Source: an uncultured Christensenella sp. (lineage in GTDB: Bacteria > Bacillota > Clostridia > Christensenellales > Borkfalkiaceae). From it: a DNA stretch of 64,000 nucleotides. The translations under genes and the position numbers were made by a program. Below the pieces are notes generated by a model. It was given only the letters and a program-made list of their open reading frames with translations, had not been told where the DNA came from and ran no database searches. Positions 1 to 9,600 of this stretch are shown here, one piece after another; position 1 is the stretch's first letter, and each line of letters begins with the position of its first letter. The stretch is from NCBI GenBank assembly GCA_910578565.1, contig CAJTQF010000002.1:209576-273575 (forward strand), written 5' to 3'.

Positions 1-654
1 CATTCCGTCAACGGGAATGTGCAAAACCAGATTGACTATTTCTACGGGGATTAAAAGCACCAAGCCGATAAGAACGCTTGCAATTCTCGTTCTAACGCGG
101 CGGCAAAGGAATATTGCAACTATTCCGCCGCAGAAAGTACAGAAGAAACTTGTATACGAGTCGTACATCTTTTGTATGCTGTCCGCGTCGCTCAAACAGG
201 TTATAGTCGTAAACCTGTCCAAAATAATCATAATTAGCGCGAAAATCGTGTTCATAAATATGCTGTCGCGCCTTCTGAAAAGCATTACGGACATAAGCGC
301 TACGAACGCTAAGGGACGCGCGACGACGGAAAGATACTTGCCCAAAACGAAGCAGAGCATCATTCCTACGTAAAAAAGCAAAAATATTTCCGTTATCTTT
401 GAAAGCCGCGTTAAAACGTACTTGTTCTCAAAAAAGAAATAGAAGTACAAAATTGCGGTAAGCACAATTAAAACCACCGCGACAAGAAGTATACTTTTTG
501 AATGGCTGCGGATATATTCGCCGGTGCTTATGCCGCCCGTCACATCGTTTATGACTATCATCAGAATTACCATAAGCGCCAAGCCCAGAGTTCCGACAAT
601 AAAAGCGGCGAGACTTTTTACTATATCCTTATTGTTCAGTTTTGTTACCTTCAA
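1..654 (-). CDS. PgpH/YqfF-like 7TM-HD membrane protein, N-terminal part only
   Basis: This open frame runs off the left edge, leaving 218 residues. I start it at a TTG at 654 because AGGAGG lies 7 nt upstream; it overlaps the end of phoH by 26 bp, so the two are probably translationally coupled. The visible part has an N-terminal membrane helix (about residues 12-33), a linker of roughly 20 residues, then several closely spaced helices, including a segment rich in Pro/Phe/Met near residue 110. PhoH-family genes in Bacillota are typically followed by the 7TM-HD phosphodiesterase YqfF/PgpH, which degrades c-di-AMP; position and topology fit. The HD domain would lie outside the window. Unusually, the large extracellular 7TMR-HDED domain expected between the first two helices is missing. 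Assignment rests on context and topology. Confidence 0.6.
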   Translation of the reverse strand, partial: MKVTKLNNKDIVKSLAAFIVGTLGLALMVILMIVINDVTGGISTGEYIRSHSKSILLVAVVLIVLTAILYFYFFFENKYVLTRLSKITEIFLLFYVGMMLCFVLGKYLSVVARPLAFVALMSVMLFRRRDSIFMNTIFALIMIILDRFTTITCLSDADSIQKMYDSYTSFFCTFCGGIVAIFLCRRVRTRIASVLIGLVLLIPVEIVNLVLHIPVDGM

Positions 655-1624
655 CTTTAGTCCTCCTCTTGCTGTCCGCGTCGTAAGCCCTGACTATTTT
701 CATAACCAAAGGATTGCGGACAACGTCCTTGTCGGAAAGGTAAATTATATCTATGCCGTCCACGTCCTTTAAAACGTGCGCGGCGTGTTCGAGACCGCTT
801 GATTTTCCGTCGGGCAAATCCACCTGCGTGGCGTCGCCCGTTATTACCATTTTACTGCCGTCGCCGAAGCGGGTCAGAAACATTTTCATCTGTTCGCGCG
901 TGGCGTTCTGCGCTTCGTCAAGTATTATGAACGCGTTAGACAGCGTTCTGCCGCGCATATAGGCAAGGGGCGCAATTTCGATAGAGCCGCGCTCCATAAG
1001 TTTTGTATAGTTTTCAAGCCCCAACATCTCTTGCAGAGCGTCGTACAAAGGGCGCAGATAGGGGTCTACCTTCGTCTGCAAATCGCCCGGCAAAAACCCG
1101 AGTTTCTCGCCCGCTTCAACTGCGGGACGGGTGAGAATAATTTTTTCAACCTGTTTCTGCTTCATTGCCTGCACAGCAAGGCACACCGCAAGATAGGTCT
1201 TGCCCGTACCTGCGGGACCGATACCGAAAGTCGCGCCGCTGCGCTTGATTGCGTCGACGTATCTTTTCTGCCCGACCGTTTTACACTTAATATGTTTGCC
1301 GCGGTAGGTGACGGCGATTGTATCGGACGAAAGTTTTGTAATATCGCCCGCCTTGTTATCGTGCGCAAGCTCTATGCAGTACAAAACGCGGCTTCTGTCT
1401 ACCGATTCGCCGTTTTCCGCAAGCGTCAGAAGACTCTCTATTACAGACGCGGCTTTTTGCGCGCTGTCTTCGGGACCTTCGATTATGAAGTCGAGTCCGT
1501 CCACGCGGATTATAACGCCCAGTCCGCGCATTATTTCGTTCAGATTTTCGTCAAAAGTCCCCACGGTCTTTTGCAGCTTGTCCACGCTGCCCGCAACGAC
1601 CTTTTTTAATGTATTTCCCTGCAT
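629..1624 (-). CDS. phoH: PhoH family ATPase
   Basis: A 331-residue PhoH-like P-loop ATPase, a cytoplasmic nucleotide-binding protein linked to RNA metabolism. Walker A GPAGTGKT is at residues 136-143 and the Walker B segment (IILDEAQN) about 90 residues later; an N-terminal KH-like region precedes the ATPase core. Length is usual for the family. It starts 17 bp after yqfD and overlaps the PgpH-like gene, making the Bacillota order yqfC-yqfD-phoH-pgpH. The only SD-like sequence (AGAAGG) is rather far from the ATG. The biochemical role of bacterial PhoH is still loosely defined. Confidence 0.93.
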   Translation of the reverse strand: MQGNTLKKVVAGSVDKLQKTVGTFDENLNEIMRGLGVIIRVDGLDFIIEGPEDSAQKAASVIESLLTLAENGESVDRSRVLYCIELAHDNKAGDITKLSSDTIAVTYRGKHIKCKTVGQKRYVDAIKRSGATFGIGPAGTGKTYLAVCLAVQAMKQKQVEKIILTRPAVEAGEKLGFLPGDLQTKVDPYLRPLYDALQEMLGLENYTKLMERGSIEIAPLAYMRGRTLSNAFIILDEAQNATREQMKMFLTRFGDGSKMVITGDATQVDLPDGKSSGLEHAAHVLKDVDGIDIIYLSDKDVVRNPLVMKIVRAYDADSKRRTKVEGNKTEQ

Positions 1625-1641
1625 ATGATTTTAAAGCCTTC

Positions 1642-2544
1642 TTATGAAATATTTATACTTAACTTATGCAAATAGGTAAATTCTATTACGTAAACCACGC
1701 CGCCGTCAACCTGTTTAACGGTGTGCGTGCGCGAAAGTATTTCTTCCGCATACAAAAGCGCCTGCGCGTAAGCCGCCTGCAAATTTTCGTCCGACTCGGT
1801 TTTGGCGGGGTATTCGAACCCCGACTTACACTCCAGCTCGCAATAACCGACGGCAAGGCAGTCCACGCGTTTTTCGTTTTCGCCTTCGCCTATTACTGTA
1901 TAGGCGGATATGAGCGCGTCGCCAGAGTTTACCGTGTCGCCCGCAGAAACGCGCGCCGTGCCGCATATTGCGACTACGTTTTTAACCACGCCCGCCCTGT
2001 CGGAAACCAGCGAAGACAGTTCGGCTTTATCGGTGTGTTCTTCGTCAACCTGAACGTCCACCGTAAGAATGCTGCCCCTTCTCAGTATATTGCAAAACGT
2101 GACGTTTGGAAGGGCGAGAATTTTTCCCGTTGCCGCAGGAGCGTCAAACTTCGCGCACATACTGAATTCTTTTGCACCCGCTTCGTAAATTATCCGCTTT
2201 ACTTCCGGCGTGAGATAGCTTCCGCTGCCGCTGACGTTTATTTTGAATATGAACGAATTGGAAACCGCCGCTGCCGCAACAAACACGAATGCGCCCACGA
2301 CGAGCCCTATGCGGTTTACTACGCTTTTTAAAAACCCCGCGCGCCTGCCGAGATTTTCTACCCTTATATTATAACACGGGTTGGAAAAAATTGCAAAAAC
2401 TTTTTTAAGGTCTTTGTCTTTTACACAAAATGCAAACTCCGCACCCGCTTTTTTGCAGTTGTAAACGCCTACCTGCGATTTTTTAAGTTTTTTAAGCGCG
2501 GCTTCGGCTGTGCACACCACCGAAATCTGTGTAAACTTAGTCAA
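1642..2544 (-). CDS. yqfD: Sporulation protein YqfD
   Basis: A 300-residue protein with an N-terminal cytoplasmic part, one membrane helix (about residues 78-98), and an extracytoplasmic region with the YqfD pattern: POTRA-like segment, then a beta-rich C-terminus. In Bacillus subtilis yqfD belongs to the mother-cell SigE regulon and is needed for efficient sporulation. The start is a TTG at 2544 with GGGGGTGA upstream, and it overlaps the yqfC stop by 8 bp, implying coupled translation. It is shorter than the roughly 400-residue Bacillus protein, mostly at the N-terminus. Confidence 0.88.
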   Translation of the reverse strand: MTKFTQISVVCTAEAALKKLKKSQVGVYNCKKAGAEFAFCVKDKDLKKVFAIFSNPCYNIRVENLGRRAGFLKSVVNRIGLVVGAFVFVAAAAVSNSFIFKINVSGSGSYLTPEVKRIIYEAGAKEFSMCAKFDAPAATGKILALPNVTFCNILRRGSILTVDVQVDEEHTDKAELSSLVSDRAGVVKNVVAICGTARVSAGDTVNSGDALISAYTVIGEGENEKRVDCLAVGYCELECKSGFEYPAKTESDENLQAAYAQALLYAEEILSRTHTVKQVDGGVVYVIEFTYLHKLSINIS

Positions 2545-2782
2545 CGGTCACCCCCGAAATATTGCCGCGGATAAGTAAATCTTCTTCAAAATATTTGCCG
2601 AGAGTCAGATTGTCGCCAAACACGGTAATTCTGTTCTTTTTAAGGGCAAGCACTATCTTTTCAGGCGTGTACTCCGCCACGCCTTTTACGCTTCTGAAAT
2701 ATCCGCCGAAGCCCGGCACCACAGAAAAGGATTTTAACGTGTCCGCGCCCAGCTCTTCCAAAATCTGTTCCAATAGTTTCAT
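2537..2782 (-). CDS. yqfC: Sporulation protein YqfC
   Basis: An 81-residue small beta-rich protein that aligns with Bacillus YqfC along its length (a Gly-rich strand, then YTPEKIVLALKKNR, then LIRGNISG). The frame is open further upstream, but the ATG at 2782 fits the family start. No Shine-Dalgarno precedes it; a -10-like TACAAT ends only 5 nt before the ATG, so translation may be leaderless. It is the first gene of the yqfC-yqfD-phoH-pgpH operon. YqfC and YqfD are mother-cell sporulation proteins of unclear mechanism. Confidence 0.85.
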   Translation of the reverse strand: MKLLEQILEELGADTLKSFSVVPGFGGYFRSVKGVAEYTPEKIVLALKKNRITVFGDNLTLGKYFEEDLLIRGNISGVTVD

Positions 2783-2787
2783 ATAAT

Positions 2788-2816
2788 ATTGTATGAATAT
2801 AAATTGAGCGGTATGC
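2788..2816 (-). promoter_or_regulatory. SigE-type promoter candidate for yqfC
   Basis: On the minus strand GCATACC (2810-2816), 14 bases, then CATACAAT (2788-2795). This fits the SigE consensus (KMATATT, 14-15 bases, CATACAWT), and yqfC belongs to the SigE regulon in Bacillus. The -10 ends 5 nt before the ATG, so transcription would begin at or near the start codon. It abuts the split terminator of the upstream lipoprotein gene. Confidence 0.5.
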
Positions 2817-2895
2817 AAAAGCCGCGGCGTAAAGCGCACTTCCCATAGGGAATTAAAAAACTAAATTATTAATAGTTATACTTTCAAGCAAGGAC

Positions 2896-2929
2896 AAAAG
2901 CTCTCGAACGATATGTTCGAGAGCTTTTT
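2896..2929 (-). terminator. Cassette 1 cargo terminator
   Basis: AAAAGCTCTCGAAC, a short loop and the complementary arm, with A/U tracts on both sides, so it could work in both directions. It lies 41 bp after the cargo stop and corresponds to the terminator at 19147-19181 in cassette 2. Confidence 0.85.
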
Positions 2930-2970
2930 ACTGCAAAATATTTAGAAAGATAAATTGAAATTTATCGTTA

Positions 2971-3411
2971 CTATGATAATTTGTTATTCAAGCACTGAAT
3001 GTATTGTGCGACTAAAAAATAATTTTTTATATCTGTTTCGTCTAATCCTCTGAACAGAAAAAGGTCATCGTAAATTTCCGCCACTCTATTAATATCTTTT
3101 CCTTCAATATGGAAAAACCCCGTAACTAAATCAATCCCGACTAAAACAGATGAATCTTTAGCTTTATATGCAACAATTTGCGGTACTGAACCTTGCGGTA
3201 ATTTCTCTCTATTAGATTCATTTTTCATAATGTTGAATTCTACGACATCATGAAAAGATAAAGAATCTAATTTTTCAAAACGATATTTGTTGCAAAAATA
3301 ATCATTTATTTCTGCTCCGCTTTTCCGATTTGGTTTCAACTTATCACGATTTTCGTTATATATGCATTTCCACTCCTGAATCATTTCAATAGTTGGCTCT
3401 GTTGTAAGCAT
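2971..3411 (-). CDS. Hypothetical protein, cargo of cassette 1
   Basis: A 146-residue soluble protein I do not recognise. It is rich in Lys, Asp, Glu and Asn, with a mixed alpha/beta pattern, no signal peptide, no membrane helix and no obvious catalytic motif. The central part (about residues 75-105) has a strand-like run with VPQIVAYKAKDSSVLVGID. The ATG at 3411 follows GCGGAGA and a good promoter. Codon use is more AT-rich than in the flanking yqf and lipoprotein genes, consistent with transfer. It occupies the same place in its cassette as the unrelated DUF1349 gene in cassette 2. Function unknown. Confidence 0.75.
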   Translation of the reverse strand: MLTTEPTIEMIQEWKCIYNENRDKLKPNRKSGAEINDYFCNKYRFEKLDSLSFHDVVEFNIMKNESNREKLPQGSVPQIVAYKAKDSSVLVGIDLVTGFFHIEGKDINRVAEIYDDLFLFRGLDETDIKNYFLVAQYIQCLNNKLS

Positions 3412-3449
3412 ATTAAAATCTCCGCTAAATTATTGTTTATCGTGTAATC

Positions 3450-3478
3450 ATTATATCACGAAAAATGAAAGAGCGCAA
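3450..3478 (-). promoter_or_regulatory. SigA-type promoter of cassette 1 cargo
   Basis: TTGCGC (3473-3478), 17 bases, TATAAT (3450-3455) on the minus strand, followed about 35 nt later by the cargo ATG. The promoter lies inside the cassette, so expression is independent of the insertion site. Confidence 0.75.
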
Positions 3479-3550
3479 CCGATTGAATTTTGCGGGATAT
3501 ATAAAACATATCTGTATCTCACTAGGCTACGAGTAGCCTAATTCGTCCAC

Positions 3551-3578
3551 GAAAAAGGCACAGCTTAACGCTGTGCCT
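3551..3578 (-). terminator. Terminator at the upstream end of cassette 1
   Basis: AGGCACAGC, loop GTTAA, GCTGTGCCT, then a T run on the minus strand. It sits between the cassette end and the cargo promoter, so it would stop transcripts from the lipoprotein gene whose own terminator is split. Cassette 2 has a terminator of different sequence at the same place. Confidence 0.85.
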
Positions 3579-3654
3579 AAATCTTTTTATTTGCGTTTTA
3601 ATAAATTCCCTATGGGAATTACCGTAAACGCCGCGGCTTTTATTGTTGTGTTAT

Positions 3655-6600
3655 TTAAAACGTTACCGAAAGATTTACGTTGCCGTTAGCCGTTGCGGAA
3701 TTTACAAGTCCGTCGGTATTGAGACTGTAAGACCCGCCCACACCGCCGAAAACCGTTTTCTTCTTGACGCGGAGAGTGAACATTTCAGGACCGTTAACGC
3801 CCGTATAATATATTTCAATCTGGGTGTCCCCGTCAAGTTCGCGCTTGACGCTGTATGTTCCGTTTTCAAGCATAGCTATTTTGCCCGTAAACGATTTACC
3901 CGCTTCCTGCGTGGCATTATTCTTATCGCACTGGTCGGAAGGCACGTTTTCAAAGATAAACGCCGCCGCGCCGCCCGAAACGCTGTAACTCAAAGAGTAT
4001 AAAACTCTGGGATACAGAACGGTTGTGTTTTTATCAAGATTGGTGATTTTGTTATGGAACTCAGTATCTTCTTTCAGATACCAGGCATAGAAGCTGTCTG
4101 CCATAGAAGTGTCCACTTCAATCCGGACCGCGTTGGGGTCGGTTCCGCTTGTGAGAACGGCTCCGTCTTTAACTCCCGTCAGCATTCCGTCCCTGCCGTC
4201 CGCCCATATTGCATAGTAGTTTACGTACTGCACGGTGGATGAAGTAAATTCAAGCACGCTGCCCTTTTCATACGCCCAGCCAAGGAAAAGATATCCGTCT
4301 GCGGAAATTGTCCCGAGTCGGGTTACGCCCTGCTCAACGCCGTCAACGGTAAGGTTGTAACCTGCCGCATAACTTACGCCGTCATAGATATAATCCACCG
4401 CGCTGTGAATGATTATGCTTGTAATTGCAACTTCCCTTACTTCGCCGTTCAAAGATACGGGGTGCGTAGGCATATCGAATTTATACCCCGAAGCGTCGCC
4501 GCAGATGCCGTCCACACCCGTGAGCGATACAAATTCGTACCCGTCGGGGGGAGTGACCGTCACGGTAGTGCCTGCCTGCGCGTATACTGCGTTGTCGTTG
4601 CCGTAGGTCGCGCAAGCGTCACCGCTGATAACCGCGCCTTCGATATCGACGGTTAAAAGATAGTAGTAAGGCGTAGCGGTGTTAATAGTAACGTTTACGG
4701 TGTAATATTTATTGTCCGTCGCAAACCCGTTATCCACATAAACTTCGTAACCGTTTATATAGCCCTTGGACGCTGTCGCCATATTGAGTTCGTCCATGGC
4801 GGCGGTTTTTATCCTGTTTGCCGATAAGCCTTCGCTTACAACTCCGCTTGTCAGACATCCGAGCCGGGTTACGCCGTTGCCGGAAATTTTATATTCCACG
4901 TACGCCCAGTTTGTGGAGTGCAGTCCGCCCGTACCGCTACGCTGGATGAACGTGCCGGCGCGATATTCGGTCCAGTCGCCGCCGGGACAGGTTATGTTTG
5001 TGTAATAAACGTGCAATTTTGTTGTCTTGCCGCCGTTTGCTTCGGAACATCCGAAGAATGCGTATCTGCTGTCGCCAGTAACGCCGTTGCCGCCCAAAGT
5101 CATGTTTTTCGCAAGGAATACGACGCTCTCTATCGCGTAGTTATCCATAAACGCCTGCGCGCCTACCGACGTCACCGTTTCGGGGACGACTACGTTTTTG
5201 ACCATAGAGCCTTTAAGCGCGTTTGCCGCGATTGAAGTTACGGGATAACCGTTTATTCCGCTTTCGAGAACAAGGGTCGAACCCGGCTCTGTGAAAGGTT
5301 TAATAGCGTATTCGTCAAACGACTTAATTTCATAAGCGTTGTCGGTGTACGCGTAAACCACTCCGTTTACCGTCATTTCAGCAATCACATATTTGCCGTA
5401 AACGGTGGGAACGCCGTCCACTTTTACGATATTTGCGTCGTTGGCGTAATCGGTCTTTACGGTAAAATCTTTATCCGCATACCAGCCAAGGAAGGTATAG
5501 CCGCCGATTGAATACTCAATAAGCTGCGCGTCGTCCACAAAGCCGCCCGTTACGGTGCCAACGCCGTCGACTCCCGTTACGAAGTTGATTTTTACCGACT
5601 CCTCTACCTGCGCGTAAATAGTTGTGTCGCCCCAGAGCTGCATATAAATTCTGCCGTCGTCCTGGTCGGTAATTCTGTTGTTGCCTTCCATGTCGGTGGT
5701 ATATATTATTTTATATGTATGCGCGTCGTCGACCCAGGTGGGTGCGAAAGGCGTTCTTAAATACACTATCGAACTGTAAGCTATATCGTCAGCCCTGAAG
5801 TAAACGCCATCTTCGTTCAGCTCTAACCCGAGATGTCCGTAAGCCGTTTTCAACATATCGCCGTACGCTACGGTTAACGTTACGTTTGTATACTTATTTA
5901 CGGAAGCATAGGGATTTTCTTCGCCGGTGGTGTAGCAACCGAATACCTTTTCAATATGTTCGTCTGAAGATTCAAAAGTTTTATTGAAGTCTATTTCGTA
6001 ATTTTCAGATACTACGTTGTAGTAATTGGGCGCGGCGTATTCTCCCGTCAATTCGCCCGATTCGTAAAGGTTTGTTACGCCTTCTTTATATTCGTTCAAA
6101 TCTATGGTGAGATTGACAGTCGCGGGCGAAGCCGAAAGCGAACCTATCGCTTTTATTCCGGTTATGCCCTGCTCGTCGTTGCGGGTGAGACCTACGTAAA
6201 GGCTGTTCAACACGCCGCCCGTAAGTCCGTTGGCGTTCAGCTGCAACGCGTAATAGTTTTCACTGAACCCGAGCGCGTCAGCAGCGTCCGTGCCGCTTCC
6301 GAAACTCGTGACGGTAGAGCCGTTTACGTCTATAGCGAAACCGGTCAAAAACTGGGTGAGATAGAAATTTCCGTCCGAAGCCGAAGCGTTTGCAAGCGTT
6401 TCGTACAAGGTATACGTGGGCGTGCCGTCCGAGACAAGCGAAGGCACGGCGCCCGCGATTATGTTCCATACGCTATCGCTCATACCTATCAGCCAACGGA
6501 TAGGCGAATCAACGCCGCCGGAATGTTCTACGAATGCGTTTTCCAGCAGATAGTCCAAAGTCATTACTTTGTAGACCGCGTCCGCCGTACCTACTCCCTT

Positions 6601-9600
6601 GCCGAAAGTTACGTATCCGTTTGAATATGTAATCGAAATACGGTTTGCCGAAGCAAGCGTGAAGCCAAGAACGGAACTGCCCTTCAAATCCGCAAGAACG
6701 GTCAGGTAGAACTGTCCGTTCTGGTCAAGACCTACCGTGAGCGAAGTTACGTTCATTTCTATATTTTTGTTGATGCTTATACCCACGGAAACTTTAACGG
6801 CTATATCGATTCTGCCTGCGAAAGTATACAGGGTGTAAATCCCGCCGTTGTCGTCCGTCACGGTCTTATACAAGTCAGAAACGAGCGTGGGTACGAAACC
6901 TGCATTTATATAAGCCGACTGCCAGTTATCCGCGTAAACGCGCCTTGCCGCTTTTTCGGCTGAAAGGTTAATCCAGTCCCTGCCGCCGACAGACACGCTG
7001 CCTGTAACGGCGTGCGTTTTGGGGTCTACGCCTATTTTTGCCGTACCTATTTCAAAACCTAAATCGGTACCGAACAATTTGAGAATATTGTCGACGTTCA
7101 CCGTCGCGGTGTTAACGCCGTCCACTTTATTGAACGATATCGTGTTTGCAAAATCAAACGAAATAAGTTTGGTGATAAGGTCCGAAAGAGCGTTTTCGTC
7201 AACGCGTGCAACTTCATAACTGCTTGCGGCAGCCTTGCTTTCCGCGGGGTGAATAAGTTTCGAAAGGGTGGTTATAAAGTTCTCGTCAGTAATTAATCTC
7301 ACCAGTTCTTCAACCGCCAAAGATATGTCGTCCTTAGCCGCATAGAACTTAATTTCATTGAGATTGGTAGTTCCTATTTTGTCAAGACTGAGATAAATTT
7401 TTTCGTCGTTGTAGCGGACGTTTGCGTTGACCGCGGTTGCGCCTATATTTAAAACAAGGTCGATTTCCGCAAGTTTGTCGCCCTTTATTTTGTCGCCCGC
7501 AAGTCCCTGCGTGTAGTACAGGGTTGCGTCAACCGTAATTTCTTTCAGAGCGGGAATTTCGCTGTTCGCGCCGTCAAGATGGATAGCGACTTCGTACGTA
7601 TTGCTGCCCAGAGTCTGCGAAACCGAAAGTTCGTTTTCGACAACGGCGAACAGATAGTTGTAAACTATTTTGGCGAACGCGTCTTCGGTCTGCGCCGTTG
7701 AATATATCTCGCAGTTTTCAAGAGCGGAGTTTACCCTGTCGAAACCGGAGCCGTCGCCCGCCTTAACGCCTGCGTAAACGTCTAAAATCTGCGCGCCGTT
7801 TGCGTCTGTAATATTTGCGTCAAGCGCAAGAGAACCGTTTGCCGTAAGGGTTAAATTGCCGTACAGCGCGTGGCTTATTATAAGTTTGCTTACGCTGCCG
7901 TCTTCAAAGTCGTAGTCGGTGGAAACCGAAAGGTCTTTGACAAAACCGAGTACCGCGCCGAGAATTTTCTGGAAGTTGTTGCTTGCAACTATCTCTTCCA
8001 CAGCCGCGCCGATATTGCCGCCGTCAAGATTAACCGAAGTATTGTACAGCCCGACCGCAGACGAAGCCGTTGCGTTACCGCTCTTTTCGCCGTTAATCAA
8101 AAGGTTAACGCTGTCTATTATGTTCTGAATGCCGTTTTTGGTGTCTGTAATGTCCTTGTCGTAAATTTCCATTCCCAGACTGTTAACCGCGAATTTTACG
8201 AAAGGTTTGCCTTCTTCCGCCGCGGCGTCATAGAAAAGTTTAAGAGCAACTTCATCCTTGCCTGAAGCAGAAGTTCCGTCCGCGATAGTCATAACCGCGT
8301 CTACGGCAATTTTAAGTCCGCCGTTCCAGCTTACTTCGCCGCCGCCCACAATATGCATGGGCATATTGTCAATTACTGCAAGCCCGTCTATTTCGAAAGC
8401 AACCGCTTTCGCGTCGATTATGTATCCCGCTTCTTTTACCGCAACCGAAACCAGTTTTATGAGTCCGGCAGCGTCAAGGTATTCGCCCCTGTCGGGAAGG
8501 ATAACCTGTTCGCCGCTGCCTTCCACTCTCATATCGAGACCGAGCGCGGCAAGAGTAAGCGAAAGATTGGCTTTTCCGTTTTCGAGACCGAGCGCGAGCG
8601 CGGCGGTACCGAATTTGACGCCGTTTACGTTAACGCCAAGCGCGTCCACTATTGCGTCCACGTCGCAAGACACGCGTATCTGCGAATTGCTTGCGTAAAT
8701 GTCGCCCAACACTTCGCCGAAGTTGAGATTGAGTATACCGTTAATTATATCCGCAACAGACTTTGCCGCTTCCCCGCTTTGGTCCGCGGTAAGGCTTTCG
8801 TTCGCCTGACTGTTATTTATTAAACTTAAAAGTTCTTTCACCGCGCCAACAGTTTCGTCTATATCGCAGTAAATTTTCGCGCCCATCTCTTCGCCGTTGA
8901 CTTTCAACAGTTCAAGATAAATTTTTCCCGCGCTCTTGAAGTCGATATTGTTGCCGTAGTAGACTGCAAGTTCCGCGTTGAGTCCCGCGTACGCCACGTT
9001 AAGGTCCACGCGGGTGGCAATGTCGTAACCGAGTTCTACGTAAGCCTGCGCCTTTACGGAAAGTCCGCTAAGCATATCTATTACGTTTTGCTTTGAACCG
9101 TCGAAACCGAGAGTCACTTTAAGCGTGTCGCTGTCAAGCATAGAGTGCACGCCCGCCGCGTAATCGGCAAGGTTTGCGGGCGCGTCCGCTTTGTTGTGCG
9201 AAATTATTTCACCGTCCTTGTCGGGCGAAATCTTTGCGCGCAGGTCTATTGAAGTTGAATCGTATGTAATGCTTTCGAGTTCTATGTTGTTGAACTTGTA
9301 AGACGAACCGTCGCGGTCGAAATGCATATAAAGGCGCACGCCTATGCCCGTGCCCAGCAAATCGTCCGTTTCAACCGAAATCGTAACGGTGCTGTCGTCG
9401 TGTTCTTCTTTGAACATTCCCAGCACTGAGGCTATGTCAAAACCTTCGCTTTCCTGCTCTTCTTCGGTAAGCGCGTACGAAGCTGCCGCCGCGCCGTCCT
9501 TATTAAATCTTTCAGCCCATTCCTTGAACTGGTTAATAATCGTAGAAACCGCGTCCACGTTCAGGGTCATTGCAAACTCGTCGCTGTAATAAGCGTTTAC

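Larger units (their letters stand above)
2834..3623 (-). mobile_element. Terminator-loop cassette 1 (790 bp, one cargo gene)
   Basis: An insert flanked by GTAAA at 2829-2833 and 3624-3628 (TTTAC in cargo orientation), splitting a terminator loop; the duplication could be 6 bp, because a C is also shared. Both ends carry the near-palindrome TTCCCATAGGGAATT in inverted orientation. In cargo orientation the order is: end repeat, terminator (3551-3578), promoter, cargo gene, conserved AT-rich palindrome (2949-2966), terminator (2896-2929), and a right end that finishes in GCGC. The last roughly 135 nt match the 3' end of cassette 2 at 18388-19241. It encodes no transposase or integrase, so any mobility would be in trans. 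The boundaries are seen; the mobile nature is inferred. Confidence 0.75.
2817..3641 (-). terminator. Ancestral intrinsic terminator of the giant lipoprotein gene, split by cassette 1
   Basis: The half AAAAGCCGCGGCG lies at 2817-2829 and its exact complement CGCCGCGGCTTTT at 3629-3641. Removing the intervening cassette and one copy of GTAAA rejoins them as a perfect 13-bp stem with a TAAA loop and U-tracts in both directions. It sits just downstream of the lipoprotein stop. With 795 bp inserted it should no longer function. Confidence 0.85.

Noticed and set aside
17..373. 118-codon plus-strand frame at the left edge
   Set aside because: Antisense to the PgpH-like gene, which has RBS, membrane pattern and operon context.
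2834..3623. Integron gene cassette with attC
   Set aside because: No paired R'/R'' core sites and apparent target duplication; an integron origin is not supported, though the one-sided 3' module is similar in concept.
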